Shown here: in pieces, positions 1 through 7,973 of the stretch
Layout of the letters: each line of letters opens with the position of its first letter
Position numbering within the stretch: position 1 is the first letter of the stretch
DNA from: an uncultured Pelagibacteraceae bacterium
GTDB taxonomy: Bacteria > Pseudomonadota > Alphaproteobacteria > Pelagibacterales > AG-422-B15
Length of the DNA stretch: 64,000 bases
Assembly (NCBI GenBank): GCA_902577765.1
Contig: CACHAK010000001.1
Location: 1-64,000 of the forward strand
Direction of reading: 5' to 3'
Notes under the pieces: generated by a model
What the model was told of the DNA's origin: nothing
The model's database searches: none
The model's input: only the letters and a program-made list of their open reading frames with translations
Made by a program: the position numbers and the translations under genes

Positions 1-650
1 ATATTCACTACTTACTTGGTGGATACGATTTAAAAATATATTCAGAACACTTTCAAGAGATCAATCATCAGTTAATGGCAAAACCAGGCGCTTCCTTAGA
101 TACAATTAAAAATGTACGTAGTCATTCTATGGCTATTGGACAATGTCATGCTGCGATAAAAAAATATAATTTAGATGTCATCATAATGGCGGACACCGCA
201 GGTTCTGCCAAATTTATTAGTGAGCAAGGAACAATGGAAGATTCAGCGATTGCCTCAACACTTGCAGCTGATACTTATGGATTAGATATAGTAGATACAA
301 ATATTCAAGACATGAAAAACAATACAACTCGATTTTTAATAATGTCAAAAGAACTTCAACAAGAAAGAAACGAAAACTTGTCATACCTGACAAGTTGCAT
401 ATTTGAAGTAAAGAGTGTTCCTTCAGCTCTTTATAAGGCACTCGGAGGTTTTGCAACTAATGGAGTTAATCTAACTAAATTAGAGAGTTTTATTGTTGAT
501 GGTGATTTTAATAAAGCTCAATTCTATATTGATCTAGATGGCCACACTGAAGATCAATCGGTAAAAGGAGCTTTAGAAGAACTATCCTTTTATACTGAAA
601 AACTGAAAGTCTTAGGTGTTTATCCAAAACATTCATATAGAAACAATTAG
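1..650 (+). CDS. pheA: Prephenate dehydratase, C-terminal part (5' end outside window)
   Basis: Converts prephenate to phenylpyruvate in phenylalanine synthesis. The reading frame is open from base 3 (codons at 3, 6, 9 and so on), so the first internal ATG at base 75 is not the start. The gene runs in from the left and about 215 residues are seen. The end of the catalytic domain is recognisable: an ISEQGT stretch, then NNTTRFLIM, which holds the TRF motif expected of this family. A C-terminal ACT domain follows (roughly the last 90 residues, with TKLES in place of the usual ESRP motif), suggesting feedback control by phenylalanine. No chorismate mutase domain is visible in the part seen. The gene converges on nudC with a 1-base gap. 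Confidence 0.92.
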   Translation, partial: IHYLLGGYDLKIYSEHFQEINHQLMAKPGASLDTIKNVRSHSMAIGQCHAAIKKYNLDVIIMADTAGSAKFISEQGTMEDSAIASTLAADTYGLDIVDTNIQDMKNNTTRFLIMSKELQQERNENLSYLTSCIFEVKSVPSALYKALGGFATNGVNLTKLESFIVDGDFNKAQFYIDLDGHTEDQSVKGALEELSFYTEKLKVLGVYPKHSYRNN

Positions 651-651
651 T

Positions 652-1575
652 TTACTTATTGTGCATCCAAGCAACAATTAATTGGTGAGCTACAGCCATT
701 GCAGGAGGTATCCATATCCTATCAGGGCTTTTACCAACGAATATACGATTTAAGTCTTCTCGAGATAACCATACTGCATCTTCAATTTCATCCTGATCTA
801 AATCAGTTGTATCACCATCTGTTTGACAGAAACATGCGATCATTAATTGAGAAGGAAATGGCCATGGTTGGGTAAATTTATACTCAACACTTGTAACATT
901 TAATCCCACTTCTTCTTTAACTTCTCTAATAACTGCATGTTCGATGGTTTCACCCGGTTCTAAAAAACCTGCCAGTGCTGAGAACATTCTGGGTGGAAAT
1001 ATTTTTTGGCGACCGAGTAAACATTTGTCTTTAAAAATAGGAAGCATGATTACGACAGGGTCAACACGAGGAAATAATTCTACGTTACAATTTTTGCAAA
1101 TTTTTTTGCAACCTGCATCAACAGTTTCAAGTCGGGAACTTTCACATCTGGTACAAAAAATATTGGATGAATTCCATTCGACCATGGACTTAGCCTGGGC
1201 AAGAATACCTGTGTCTTCTGGGGAAATACTCTGCGCTATCGATCTTAAATCAATAAATTTACAGTTAGGAAATGCAGTTTTGTCGAAGTCTTTGTTACTT
1301 TTTGATAAATCTATGGCGTAGTAGCTTTTATTTTTTAACTTGCCTAGGAAAAGCAAATAAGCATCTTCAATAAAATTTTTTATTTGATCATATGTGGCTA
1401 AAAAAATTGTTGAATTTGAGCCAGGTTCACTGCTCACGTGTATCAATGGTTTACCTGAGTGAAAAACAACAAAACGCGTTTCATTGTCCAATAAATTTGC
1501 TTTTTGCCAGTCTTTATCGCTTCTAAAACCTGACATTCTATCGAGAGGATTATTTGCAAATATTATTTTGTTCAT
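652..1575 (-). CDS. nudC: NAD(+)/NADH pyrophosphatase (Nudix; also RNA deNADding)
   Basis: Cleaves NAD(H) to NMN(H) and AMP. Family members also remove NAD caps from RNA. At 307 aa it is a normal length. A four-cysteine zinc ribbon is visible (FCTRC then CKNC about 20 residues later). A complete Nudix box follows (GFLEPGETIEH...REVKEEVGL: G-x5-E-x7-RE-x2-EE-x-G). After it comes TQPWPFPSQLM, matching the SQPWPFPxS signature that separates NudC from other Nudix enzymes, with T for the first S. The N-terminal half carries the weakly conserved NudC N domain. The ATG at 1575 lies just upstream of the AT-rich promoter region of the divergent SRP RNA gene. Confidence 0.95.
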   Translation of the reverse strand: MNKIIFANNPLDRMSGFRSDKDWQKANLLDNETRFVVFHSGKPLIHVSSEPGSNSTIFLATYDQIKNFIEDAYLLFLGKLKNKSYYAIDLSKSNKDFDKTAFPNCKFIDLRSIAQSISPEDTGILAQAKSMVEWNSSNIFCTRCESSRLETVDAGCKKICKNCNVELFPRVDPVVIMLPIFKDKCLLGRQKIFPPRMFSALAGFLEPGETIEHAVIREVKEEVGLNVTSVEYKFTQPWPFPSQLMIACFCQTDGDTTDLDQDEIEDAVWLSREDLNRIFVGKSPDRIWIPPAMAVAHQLIVAWMHNK

Positions 1576-1593
1576 TAATTTATTATTTATTAA

Positions 1594-1622
1594 ACAACAT
1601 TTTATTTTCGTTATGATACAAT
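1594..1622 (+). promoter_or_regulatory. Probable sigma-70 promoter of the SRP RNA
   Basis: A strong -10 box TACAAT lies at 1617-1622, six bases before the predicted SRP RNA 5' end at 1628. A 17-base spacer separates it from a weak -35-like ACAACA at 1594-1599. The -10 placement supports the RNA boundary. The -35 is poor and is not convincing alone. Confidence 0.6.
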
Positions 1623-1627
1623 ATTTT

Positions 1628-1717
1628 GGGAGATTGAGTAGACAAGTTATTCGCCAATCCGGTCAGGTCTGAAAAGAAGCAGCCGTAACGAAGATACTTG
1701 GGTTACGTTGATCTCCC
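1628..1717 (+). ncRNA. ffs: Signal recognition particle RNA, small bacterial (4.5S) type
   Basis: RNA scaffold of the signal recognition particle, which binds Ffh and targets nascent membrane proteins to the translocon. The conserved apical domain is directly readable: GGTCAGGTCTGAAAAGAAGC followed by AGCCGTAAC (about 1661-1689), the GNAR-like tetraloop and asymmetric-loop signature of bacterial SRP RNA. The ends pair as GGGAGAT (1628-1634) with ATCTCCC (1711-1717), giving a closed hairpin of about 90 nt, the length of the short form without an Alu domain. It lies directly before dnaX, a common place for it in Alphaproteobacteria. The ends come from the terminal helix, so a few bases of uncertainty remain. 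Confidence 0.93.
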
Positions 1718-1737
1718 ACTAAAGATTAGTGATTTTT

Positions 1738-3012
1738 ATGTCCGAAACAACCAACATACCTATTCCATTAAAATATAGACCACTAAAGTTTAGTGAACTT
1801 ATTGGTCAAGATCTCATGTCTAAGACAATACAAAATGCAATTGAGATGAATAGAATTGCCAACGCTTATTTACTCACAGGGGTTAGAGGTGTGGGGAAAA
1901 CAACGACAGCTAGAATTATCGCAAAATCACTAAATTGTTTGAACATAACGGAGCAAGATAACAACGAGCCATGTGGGGTTTGTGACAATTGTAAAGCGAT
2001 AACAGAGTCTAGAAGTGTTGATGTTTATGAAATGGATGCAGCATCGCGCACTGGAATAGCTGATATAAGAGAGCTGATTGAAGGTGTTCAATACTCGCCC
2101 GTATCATCAAAGTATAAAGTATATATTATAGATGAAGTTCATATGTTATCGACCGCAGCCTTTAATGGATTACTTAAAACATTGGAAGAGCCGCCACCTC
2201 ATGTGAAATTTATTTTTGCAACTACTGAGGTAAGAAAAATACCTACAACCATACTATCAAGATGCCAAAGATATGATTTAAAAAGAGTTGAACCTGATGA
2301 TTTAGTTATTTTTTTAAAATCCATATGTGAAAAGGAAACTGTTGAGTTTGAGGAAGGTGCATTGAAAATTATCGCAAGAGCTGCAGATGGATCTGTAAGA
2401 GATGGTCTGTCTATACTCGATCAATCTATTGCGTTTTCAGGTAAACATATTTCTGAAGAGCAAGTAAAAGAGATGATCGGTTTAAACGATCCAACCAAAA
2501 TTTTAGAACTAATCAAATTCATTACTGCCGGTCAAACTCAACAGTCACTTGAAAAAATAAATGAACTTTATGACAACGGAGCTGATCCATCAATGATTGT
2601 AAAAGATCTAATAGAAACTGTTCATAGTTTGACTATGATTAATATTGATGCAGCTGAGGGAGTTAAAAGCTCACTTACAGACAGTGAATATAATGCAGTG
2701 CAAGAGGTAGCAGGTAATCTTGATGTATCCACTCTCTCAATGATCTGGCAAATGCTTAATAAGGGATTGCATGAAGTTACAGACTCATTTTCTCCCATAA
2801 CTTCGCTTGAAATGTTGATCATTAGGATCATTTATTTAAATGATATACCAAAACCTAATGAATTAATAAGTGAACTAAATAATATGGTTGAAAAAAATGA
2901 TAATAAAATACAGGATAAATCAGGAGAAACATCTTCAGAAATGGATCCAAAAGTAAAAGAAATTATTGATTTCTTTCCTGGGACTGAAGTTGAACAAATT
3001 GAAGAGAAATAA
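1738..3012 (+). CDS. dnaX: DNA polymerase III subunit gamma/tau, compact form
   Basis: ATPase of the clamp loader that places the beta clamp on primed DNA. Walker A is TGVRGVGKTTTARI near residue 50. The zinc module has cysteines in CGVCDNC, the Walker B region is YIIDEVHML, and sensor 1 is FATTE. The frame also contains a GTG at 1729, but the ATG at 1738 gives the usual SETT...PLKYRP opening. The protein is only 424 aa, whereas alphaproteobacterial tau is usually well over 500. The C-terminal tail (PKVKEIIDFFPGTEVEQI) still resembles the last segment of tau, so the linker has shrunk rather than the end being lost. First gene of dnaX-ebfC-recR. Confidence 0.93.
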   Translation: MSETTNIPIPLKYRPLKFSELIGQDLMSKTIQNAIEMNRIANAYLLTGVRGVGKTTTARIIAKSLNCLNITEQDNNEPCGVCDNCKAITESRSVDVYEMDAASRTGIADIRELIEGVQYSPVSSKYKVYIIDEVHMLSTAAFNGLLKTLEEPPPHVKFIFATTEVRKIPTTILSRCQRYDLKRVEPDDLVIFLKSICEKETVEFEEGALKIIARAADGSVRDGLSILDQSIAFSGKHISEEQVKEMIGLNDPTKILELIKFITAGQTQQSLEKINELYDNGADPSMIVKDLIETVHSLTMINIDAAEGVKSSLTDSEYNAVQEVAGNLDVSTLSMIWQMLNKGLHEVTDSFSPITSLEMLIIRIIYLNDIPKPNELISELNNMVEKNDNKIQDKSGETSSEMDPKVKEIIDFFPGTEVEQIEEK

Positions 3013-3014
3013 AT

Positions 3015-3338
3015 ATGAATAATTTTAACAATATGATTAAGCAGGCCCAAGACTTGCAAAAAAAAATGGCTGAGGCTCAGGAAAAGGTAGAAACACTGAA
3101 AGCCGAGGGTATCTCGGGTGGAGGAATAGTTAAAATAACTATAAATGGAAAAAATAATGTAACTTCTGTAAACATTGACGAAACAGCGATAGATAAAAAT
3201 GAGAAAGAAATTTTAGAAGATTTGATAGTTGCAGCTTTTAATGATGCGCAAGACAAAATTCAAAGAAAAATTGCGGATGAAATGAGTTCTCTTACCGGTG
3301 GTATAAAACTTCCTCCAGGAATGAAACTGCCTTTCTAG
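3015..3338 (+). CDS. ebfC: YbaB/EbfC family nucleoid-associated protein
   Basis: Small dimeric DNA-binding protein of the nucleoid, often co-transcribed with recR and implicated in DNA organisation and repair. At 107 aa it is typical. It opens with a lysine- and glutamine-rich helix (MIKQAQDLQKKMAEAQEK), followed by a beta-strand core with TINGKNNVTSV and a C-terminal GGIKLPPGMKLPF tail close to the family consensus. It starts 2 bases after the dnaX stop and ends 1 base before recR, so translation is probably coupled within one operon. Confidence 0.95.
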   Translation: MNNFNNMIKQAQDLQKKMAEAQEKVETLKAEGISGGGIVKITINGKNNVTSVNIDETAIDKNEKEILEDLIVAAFNDAQDKIQRKIADEMSSLTGGIKLPPGMKLPF

Positions 3339-3339
3339 T

Positions 3340-3945
3340 ATGAAATCTCGTATATCTAATCCAGAAATTGACAAGTTAATACTTTTAATCAGTAAACTGC
3401 CTGGTTTTGGACCCAAATCTGCGAGCAGAGCAGCACTTCATTTAATAAAGAATAAAGAACAGTTAATGGTCCCACTCGCTGAGTCGCTTTTATCATCGAG
3501 TGAAAATATTGTTACATGTGAAATTTGTGGAAACATAGATGTTAATTCTCCATGCATGATCTGTACAAATGAGGGTCGATCTAAAAATCAAATCTGTGTT
3601 GTTGAAAATATCGCAGATCTATGGGCACTTGAGAAATCTGAAGTATTTAACGGATTGTATCATGTGTTGGGTGGTAACCTATCTGCTATAAACAGCATTG
3701 GGCCCGATGATTTAAATCTAAAAAAACTTATTGATCGAATTGAAGGCGAAAAAATTGACGAAGTTATATTGGCTTTGAGCGCAACCGTTGATGGTCAAAC
3801 AACCGCTCATTATGTAGCGGATACGTTATCAAAACACAGTGTTGAAGTGAGTCGTTTAGGACACGGCGTACCTGTTGGCGGAGAGTTGGATTATATGGAT
3901 GAAGGAACTATTGCCGCTGCTCTAAGTGCACGACAAAAAATTTAG
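3340..3945 (+). CDS. recR: Recombination mediator RecR
   Basis: Acts with RecO (and RecF) to load RecA onto SSB-coated single-stranded DNA in gap repair. At 201 aa it is full length. An N-terminal helix-hairpin-helix region (LPGFGPKSASRAALHLI, about residues 20-36) is followed by a four-cysteine zinc finger (CEICGNIDVNSPCMIC). The Toprim domain begins at ICVVENIADLWALE. C-terminal motifs include GHGVPVGGELDYMDEGTIAAAL, given here as two adjoining runs, GHGVPVGGELD and YMDEGTIAAAL. Last gene of the dnaX operon; a separate promoter for def follows. Confidence 0.96.
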   Translation: MKSRISNPEIDKLILLISKLPGFGPKSASRAALHLIKNKEQLMVPLAESLLSSSENIVTCEICGNIDVNSPCMICTNEGRSKNQICVVENIADLWALEKSEVFNGLYHVLGGNLSAINSIGPDDLNLKKLIDRIEGEKIDEVILALSATVDGQTTAHYVADTLSKHSVEVSRLGHGVPVGGELDYMDEGTIAAALSARQKI

Positions 3946-3979
3946 TTTTATTGTATTTTCTCAATTTTTTTATTCAATC

Positions 3980-4008
3980 TTGACCTTATATATAAGTTAG
4001 CCTATCTA
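3980..4008 (+). promoter_or_regulatory. Sigma-70 promoter of the def-fmt-truA operon
   Basis: TTGACC (3980-3985), a 17-base spacer, then TATCTA (4003-4008). The first base of the def ATG (4015) is seven bases after the -10 box, so transcription would begin at or within a base or two of the start codon. This predicts a leaderless or nearly leaderless mRNA. There is no Shine-Dalgarno sequence to contradict that. Confidence 0.65.
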
Positions 4009-4014
4009 AAGATT

Positions 4015-4551
4015 ATGACAGTAAAAAAGATTTTAACTGCTCCAGATCCGTTTTTAAAACAGATTTCAAAACCAGTTGATGAAGTAACTAAAGAGATCCA
4101 GGATCTAATGGATGACATGTTGGATACCATGTATGACGCACCTGGAATAGGTTTAGCAGCGGTTCAAATCGGCGTTCCTTTGCGCGTAATTGTGATGGAT
4201 ATAAGCTGGAGAAATGAAGAGGGTATAAAAGAGCCCCTTTATTTTGTTAACCCTGAAATTACAGTAAAAACAAAAAATCTTTCAACGTATGAGGAGGGAT
4301 GTTTATCGGTCCCAGATCAATACGCAGAAATTGATCGTCCAGAAGAATGTGAAATAAACTTTCTTGATTATAACGGAAAAAAGTCGACTTTAAACGCTAA
4401 AGGATTATTAGCGACTTGTATCCAACATGAAATGGATCATCTTGAAGGAATTCTTTTTATTGATCATTTATCAAATATGAAACGCAACATGATTGTAAAG
4501 AAGCTCATCAAAACAAGAAAACAATCAAAAAAAGAACGAATCGTCGCTTAG
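4015..4551 (+). CDS. def: Peptide deformylase
   Basis: Metalloenzyme that removes the formyl group from the N-terminal methionine of new proteins. At 178 aa all three signature motifs are intact: GIGLAAVQIG (44-53), EGCLSVP (94-100, metal ligand Cys96) and QHEMDHLEG (137-145, ligands His138 and His142, catalytic Glu139). This is the classic type 1 pattern. A lysine-rich tail follows. The fmt ORF begins 5 bases downstream, so the formylation and deformylation enzymes share one transcript, as in most bacteria. Confidence 0.97.
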   Translation: MTVKKILTAPDPFLKQISKPVDEVTKEIQDLMDDMLDTMYDAPGIGLAAVQIGVPLRVIVMDISWRNEEGIKEPLYFVNPEITVKTKNLSTYEEGCLSVPDQYAEIDRPEECEINFLDYNGKKSTLNAKGLLATCIQHEMDHLEGILFIDHLSNMKRNMIVKKLIKTRKQSKKERIVA

Positions 4552-4556
4552 ATAAA

Positions 4557-5474
4557 ATGAAAAATTATCGCATCCTATTCATGGGCACAGCCCCATTCGC
4601 AGTACCATCTTTAAAAAAAATTGTTTCTTCAAATAATCATTTGGTAGGTGTATATACATCTCCCGCAAAAAAGGCTAACCGAGGAATGAAATTATCAATT
4701 TCACCAGTGGCAGAATTTGCTGAAACAGAAAATATAGAAATTAGCTCCCCTCCTTCGATTAATTCATCAGAGGAATTAAAAAAACTACAAGAAATGAATT
4801 TGGATATGATAATTGTTGTTGCTTATGGATTGATATTACCTGAAGAAGTAATCAATTTACCTACACTTGGTTGTTTTAATGTACATGCATCTTTACTCCC
4901 TCGGTGGAGGGGTGCTGCACCAATTCAAAGAGCAATGATTGAAGGTGATCAGACTACGGGCGTTACAATTATGAAAATGGATAAAGGTCTTGATACAGGT
5001 GATATTGGGCTGCAAAAAGAAATAAAAATAGAACAACAAAACTACAGTGAGTTAGAAAAAGAACTCGCAAATGAAGGAGCTGAATTGCTTATAAATTTTA
5101 TTGATAGATTAGATGGCTCTATTCAGTTTGCGAAGCAAAATGATACGCAGGCCTGTTATGCGAGGAAAATACAAAAACAAGAATCTTTAATAGATTGGAC
5201 TGAAAGTGCTGAGAAAATAAATAGACGCATAAATGCTTATAATCCTAGCCCATGCGCTTGGTTTTCACTAAATAATAAAAGAATTAAAATACTTAAGGCT
5301 GAGGTAATTCATGAGAAAGGTGAGGCCGGAAAGATTATGAATAAAGAATTTTTAATTGGTTGTGGTATTAATTCAATTAGACCGTTGCTTCTCAGAGTTG
5401 AAGGTAAACAAGATTGTACAATCAATGACTTTCTTTTAGGACATAAAATTGAAGTTGGCTCTTATATTCAATGA
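4557..5474 (+). CDS. fmt: Methionyl-tRNA formyltransferase
   Basis: Transfers a formyl group from 10-formyl-tetrahydrofolate to initiator Met-tRNA. At 305 aa it is typical. The N-terminal Rossmann-like domain opens with MGTAPFAVPSL. The folate-binding and catalytic segment NVHASLLPRWRGAAPIQRA carries the conserved Asn, His and the SLLPxxRGAAP signature. TGVTIMKMDKGLDTGDI follows. The C-terminal OB-like domain (from about residue 205, INAYNPSPCAWF) binds the tRNA. Second gene of def-fmt-truA; its last 4 bases overlap the start of truA. Confidence 0.97.
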   Translation: MKNYRILFMGTAPFAVPSLKKIVSSNNHLVGVYTSPAKKANRGMKLSISPVAEFAETENIEISSPPSINSSEELKKLQEMNLDMIIVVAYGLILPEEVINLPTLGCFNVHASLLPRWRGAAPIQRAMIEGDQTTGVTIMKMDKGLDTGDIGLQKEIKIEQQNYSELEKELANEGAELLINFIDRLDGSIQFAKQNDTQACYARKIQKQESLIDWTESAEKINRRINAYNPSPCAWFSLNNKRIKILKAEVIHEKGEAGKIMNKEFLIGCGINSIRPLLLRVEGKQDCTINDFLLGHKIEVGSYIQ

Positions 5475-6211
5475 ACAGGTACAAAATAAAAATTGAGTAT
5501 GATGGCACCCCGTTTGTCGGATGGCAAAGACAAGAAAATGGACAATCAGTTCAAGGGTGTATTGAAAAAGCAATAAATAATATATTTGAGGAAAACATAA
5601 CTATCTTTGGGGCTGGTAGAACAGATGCAGGTGTTCACGCAATGGGGCAGGTTGCTCATTTTGATGTTCGAGAGAAATTACTTGAACCATATGTAATTAA
5701 GAACGCATTAAACGATCACTTGAGGCCGTTTCCAATTTCCATATTAGAAGTAGAAAAAGCACATAATGATTTTCATGCAAGATTTGATGCAACTCAGAGA
5801 AAATACCTTTATAGAATAGTAAACAGAAAGTCACCACTCACTATTGAGAAGGGAAGAGCTTGGCAGGTACATAAAGACATTGATGTTGATTTGATGAAGG
5901 AATGTATTTCTTCAATTGAGGGTCAGCATGACTTTACAACATTCCGTTCGGCCCATTGTCAATCTGATAGTCCAATAAAAACTTTAGACAGCCTAAAAAT
6001 TAGCAAATCAGAAGAAAATATCTATTTTGGTTTCACTGCAAAATCATTTCTGCATCATCAAGTTAGATCAATTGTTGGAAGTTTAAAGCTAGTTGGAGAA
6101 AAAAGTTGGTCATCTGGTGACTTTGAAAAAGCGTTTAATTCAAAAGATCGCTCTAAATGCGGAGCACTTGCTCCTCCTGAGGGATTATATTTCATGGAGG
6201 TTAAATACTAA
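5471..6211 (+). CDS. truA: tRNA pseudouridine(38-40) synthase
   Basis: Isomerises uridines 38-40 in the anticodon arm of many tRNAs. At 246 aa it is full length. The catalytic aspartate is Asp52 in GAGRTDAGVHA. Other family segments seen are YDGTPFVGWQRQ at the N-terminus, RFDATQRKYLYRI in the middle and FLHHQVRSIVGSL near the end. It overlaps fmt by 4 bases (ATGA), which implies translational coupling. It ends one base before the stop of the convergent transglutaminase gene, leaving no room for a separate terminator. Confidence 0.96.
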   Translation: MNRYKIKIEYDGTPFVGWQRQENGQSVQGCIEKAINNIFEENITIFGAGRTDAGVHAMGQVAHFDVREKLLEPYVIKNALNDHLRPFPISILEVEKAHNDFHARFDATQRKYLYRIVNRKSPLTIEKGRAWQVHKDIDVDLMKECISSIEGQHDFTTFRSAHCQSDSPIKTLDSLKISKSEENIYFGFTAKSFLHHQVRSIVGSLKLVGEKSWSSGDFEKAFNSKDRSKCGALAPPEGLYFMEVKY

Positions 6212-7033
6212 TTATTGTGAGCAGTTTTCAATTGTTTGAACATTTATATCTAATTTTTCTGCGGTGTTACCATAAAAGATCCCTCTAATTGGCGCCGCAT
6301 AACTTGCATCTAAGCCGCATGAAACTCGAATATATCTTTCATCAGGACAACATTGATTTGTAGGATCAAATCCAACCCAGCCAAGTTTATCTATATAAAG
6401 TTCAGCCCATGCGTGTGTAGCTTGAAATTCAGAGTCATTTCTATTTTTATGCATGTAGCCATTTACATATCTTGAGGGAATGCCCAGATATCTAGCAGCA
6501 GAAATCATTATATGTGCTTGATCTTGGCAAACACCCTTTTCTTGATCTATTGACATAGCTGCAGTTGTGTTCGTATTGGTGGTATACGGTTCATATTTAA
6601 TTTTTTTCGCAATTAAGAGCATTAAATCATGAGCAATAGTTACAGTATCTTCATTTGAACTATCTTTTGAGGCAATAGAAGCTAGCTCTTTTATTTTATC
6701 ATTTGTTAGTGTTAAAATTGTACTTCTTAAATAGACATATGGATCTATTTTATCATTCAAACTTTCATACACTCCATTTGTATCAATTGTTTCAACTTCA
6801 CCTTTAACTACAAATTTAATCTCCTTTTCTGATGGCTCACCTTTGAAGTTAATTATATTATTCCCCTCTCCATCTCTAAATATTTCGCCTCCAGATTTGT
6901 TATTTCTTTTTACAGTCCAATCCAATATTTTAAGACCATTATAGGGTGATGGAGTCAACTTTGTTGTTTGAATTAACCCTAATAGGTTATCATCGTATTC
7001 ATAATTTGTTGTATGATTGATTGTAAGTAACAT
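6212..7033 (-). CDS. Transglutaminase-like cysteine protease of the ATP-grasp/alpha-E system
   Basis: Papain-fold (transglutaminase-like) protein, 273 aa, with the full catalytic triad: Cys169 in KGVCQDQAH, His207 in ATHAWAELY and Asp223 in VGFDPTN. The N-terminal beta-rich domain (about residues 1-90) is the family's bacterial transglutaminase-like N domain. No signal peptide is seen, so it is probably cytoplasmic. It is the last gene of a tight three-gene operon (gap of 3 bases after the alpha-E gene). Families of this kind are predicted to cleave or transfer peptide or isopeptide bonds, perhaps releasing or editing a product made by the ATP-grasp partner. The substrate is unknown. Confidence 0.9.
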   Translation of the reverse strand: MLLTINHTTNYEYDDNLLGLIQTTKLTPSPYNGLKILDWTVKRNNKSGGEIFRDGEGNNIINFKGEPSEKEIKFVVKGEVETIDTNGVYESLNDKIDPYVYLRSTILTLTNDKIKELASIASKDSSNEDTVTIAHDLMLLIAKKIKYEPYTTNTNTTAAMSIDQEKGVCQDQAHIMISAARYLGIPSRYVNGYMHKNRNDSEFQATHAWAELYIDKLGWVGFDPTNQCCPDERYIRVSCGLDASYAAPIRGIFYGNTAEKLDINVQTIENCSQ

Positions 7034-7036
7034 AAT

Positions 7037-7972
7037 CTACCTAAAAAAATGATTTTGAATTTGATTGTCCAAGAAAGATATCTTCGATACAAAATTAGTC
7101 ACATACTCATGCAAACCATATTCAATAATTGATTCGACAGTTTCGTCTTTCACAGAACTATGAACTGATTTAAGGCCAGAGTAAATATCACTTATTTTAT
7201 CAGGACTGCATTTCAAACAATTAAGATGATAAACAATATTATTTATACAAAAACTTAAAGAACGTGAACAATCATTATTAAGTATAAAAAAATGAGCAAT
7301 TTTTGTTGAGGTAACGTCTCCATCATAAGCCCATCTAAAAGCGCGAAATGAAGATAGTGATCGTAAAAGTATAATCCATTGTAAATTATCAAGATTTCCC
7401 CCTATATAATCAGCAGTGGGAAGTAGTACAAAATATTTTACATCGAGCAATCTTGCAGAATTATCTGCTCGTTCAATGAATGTACCAAGAAATATAAAAT
7501 GATATCCGTCATTTCGTAATAATGAGTTTGCTGATCCCCGAAACATATTTACTTGTTGAATAGTCCATTCAGTAAAGTTTGGTAGATCAGCACGAGTAAA
7601 TTTTTTATTTTTTAACTCCAATATCTCTTTGTATGACTTATTAATCGCAACCCATGCCTCAGGTGTGAATGCAGTCCTCACTAATAGAGCATTATTTCTA
7701 GCTTTGGATATACAGCTGTATACTGAGGAAGGGTTTTCTTCATCAAAAAAAATATAATCCTCAACATTTTCCTGATTTATTTCATTGTATTTAGTAAAAT
7801 AACCCTGAGCAGCACCTGCAGCTGATAATACTGAGTCCCATTCATTGTGATAGCCTTTAGGGTTAGGAAACAAGGACATTCTATAACCCACATCAAGAAG
7901 GCGTGCCATAGTTTCTGCTCTTTCCATATATCTACTAATCCAGTAAAGATTCTCTGCTGTTCTGCTTAGCAT
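7037..7972 (-). CDS. Alpha-E domain protein (DUF403)
   Basis: All-helical protein of 311 aa. It opens with the diagnostic LSRTAENLYWISRYMERAE, and near the middle has FLGTFIERADNSARLLDVKY, an internal echo of the same ARLLDV pattern seen at the N-terminus (MARLLDVGYRM). No catalytic residues are known for this family. It nearly always sits beside a circularly permuted ATP-grasp protein and a transglutaminase-like protein, and it does here, with a 1-base gap upstream and 3 bases downstream. A structural or substrate-presenting role is an inference from that linkage. Confidence 0.9.
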   Translation of the reverse strand: MLSRTAENLYWISRYMERAETMARLLDVGYRMSLFPNPKGYHNEWDSVLSAAGAAQGYFTKYNEINQENVEDYIFFDEENPSSVYSCISKARNNALLVRTAFTPEAWVAINKSYKEILELKNKKFTRADLPNFTEWTIQQVNMFRGSANSLLRNDGYHFIFLGTFIERADNSARLLDVKYFVLLPTADYIGGNLDNLQWIILLRSLSSFRAFRWAYDGDVTSTKIAHFFILNNDCSRSLSFCINNIVYHLNCLKCSPDKISDIYSGLKSVHSSVKDETVESIIEYGLHEYVTNFVSKISFLDNQIQNHFFR

Positions 7973-7973
7973 G

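Noticed and set aside
944-1321. 125-aa plus-strand ORF opposite nudC
   Set aside because: Fully inside nudC on the other strand with no recognisable motif; nudC has an intact zinc ribbon and Nudix box.
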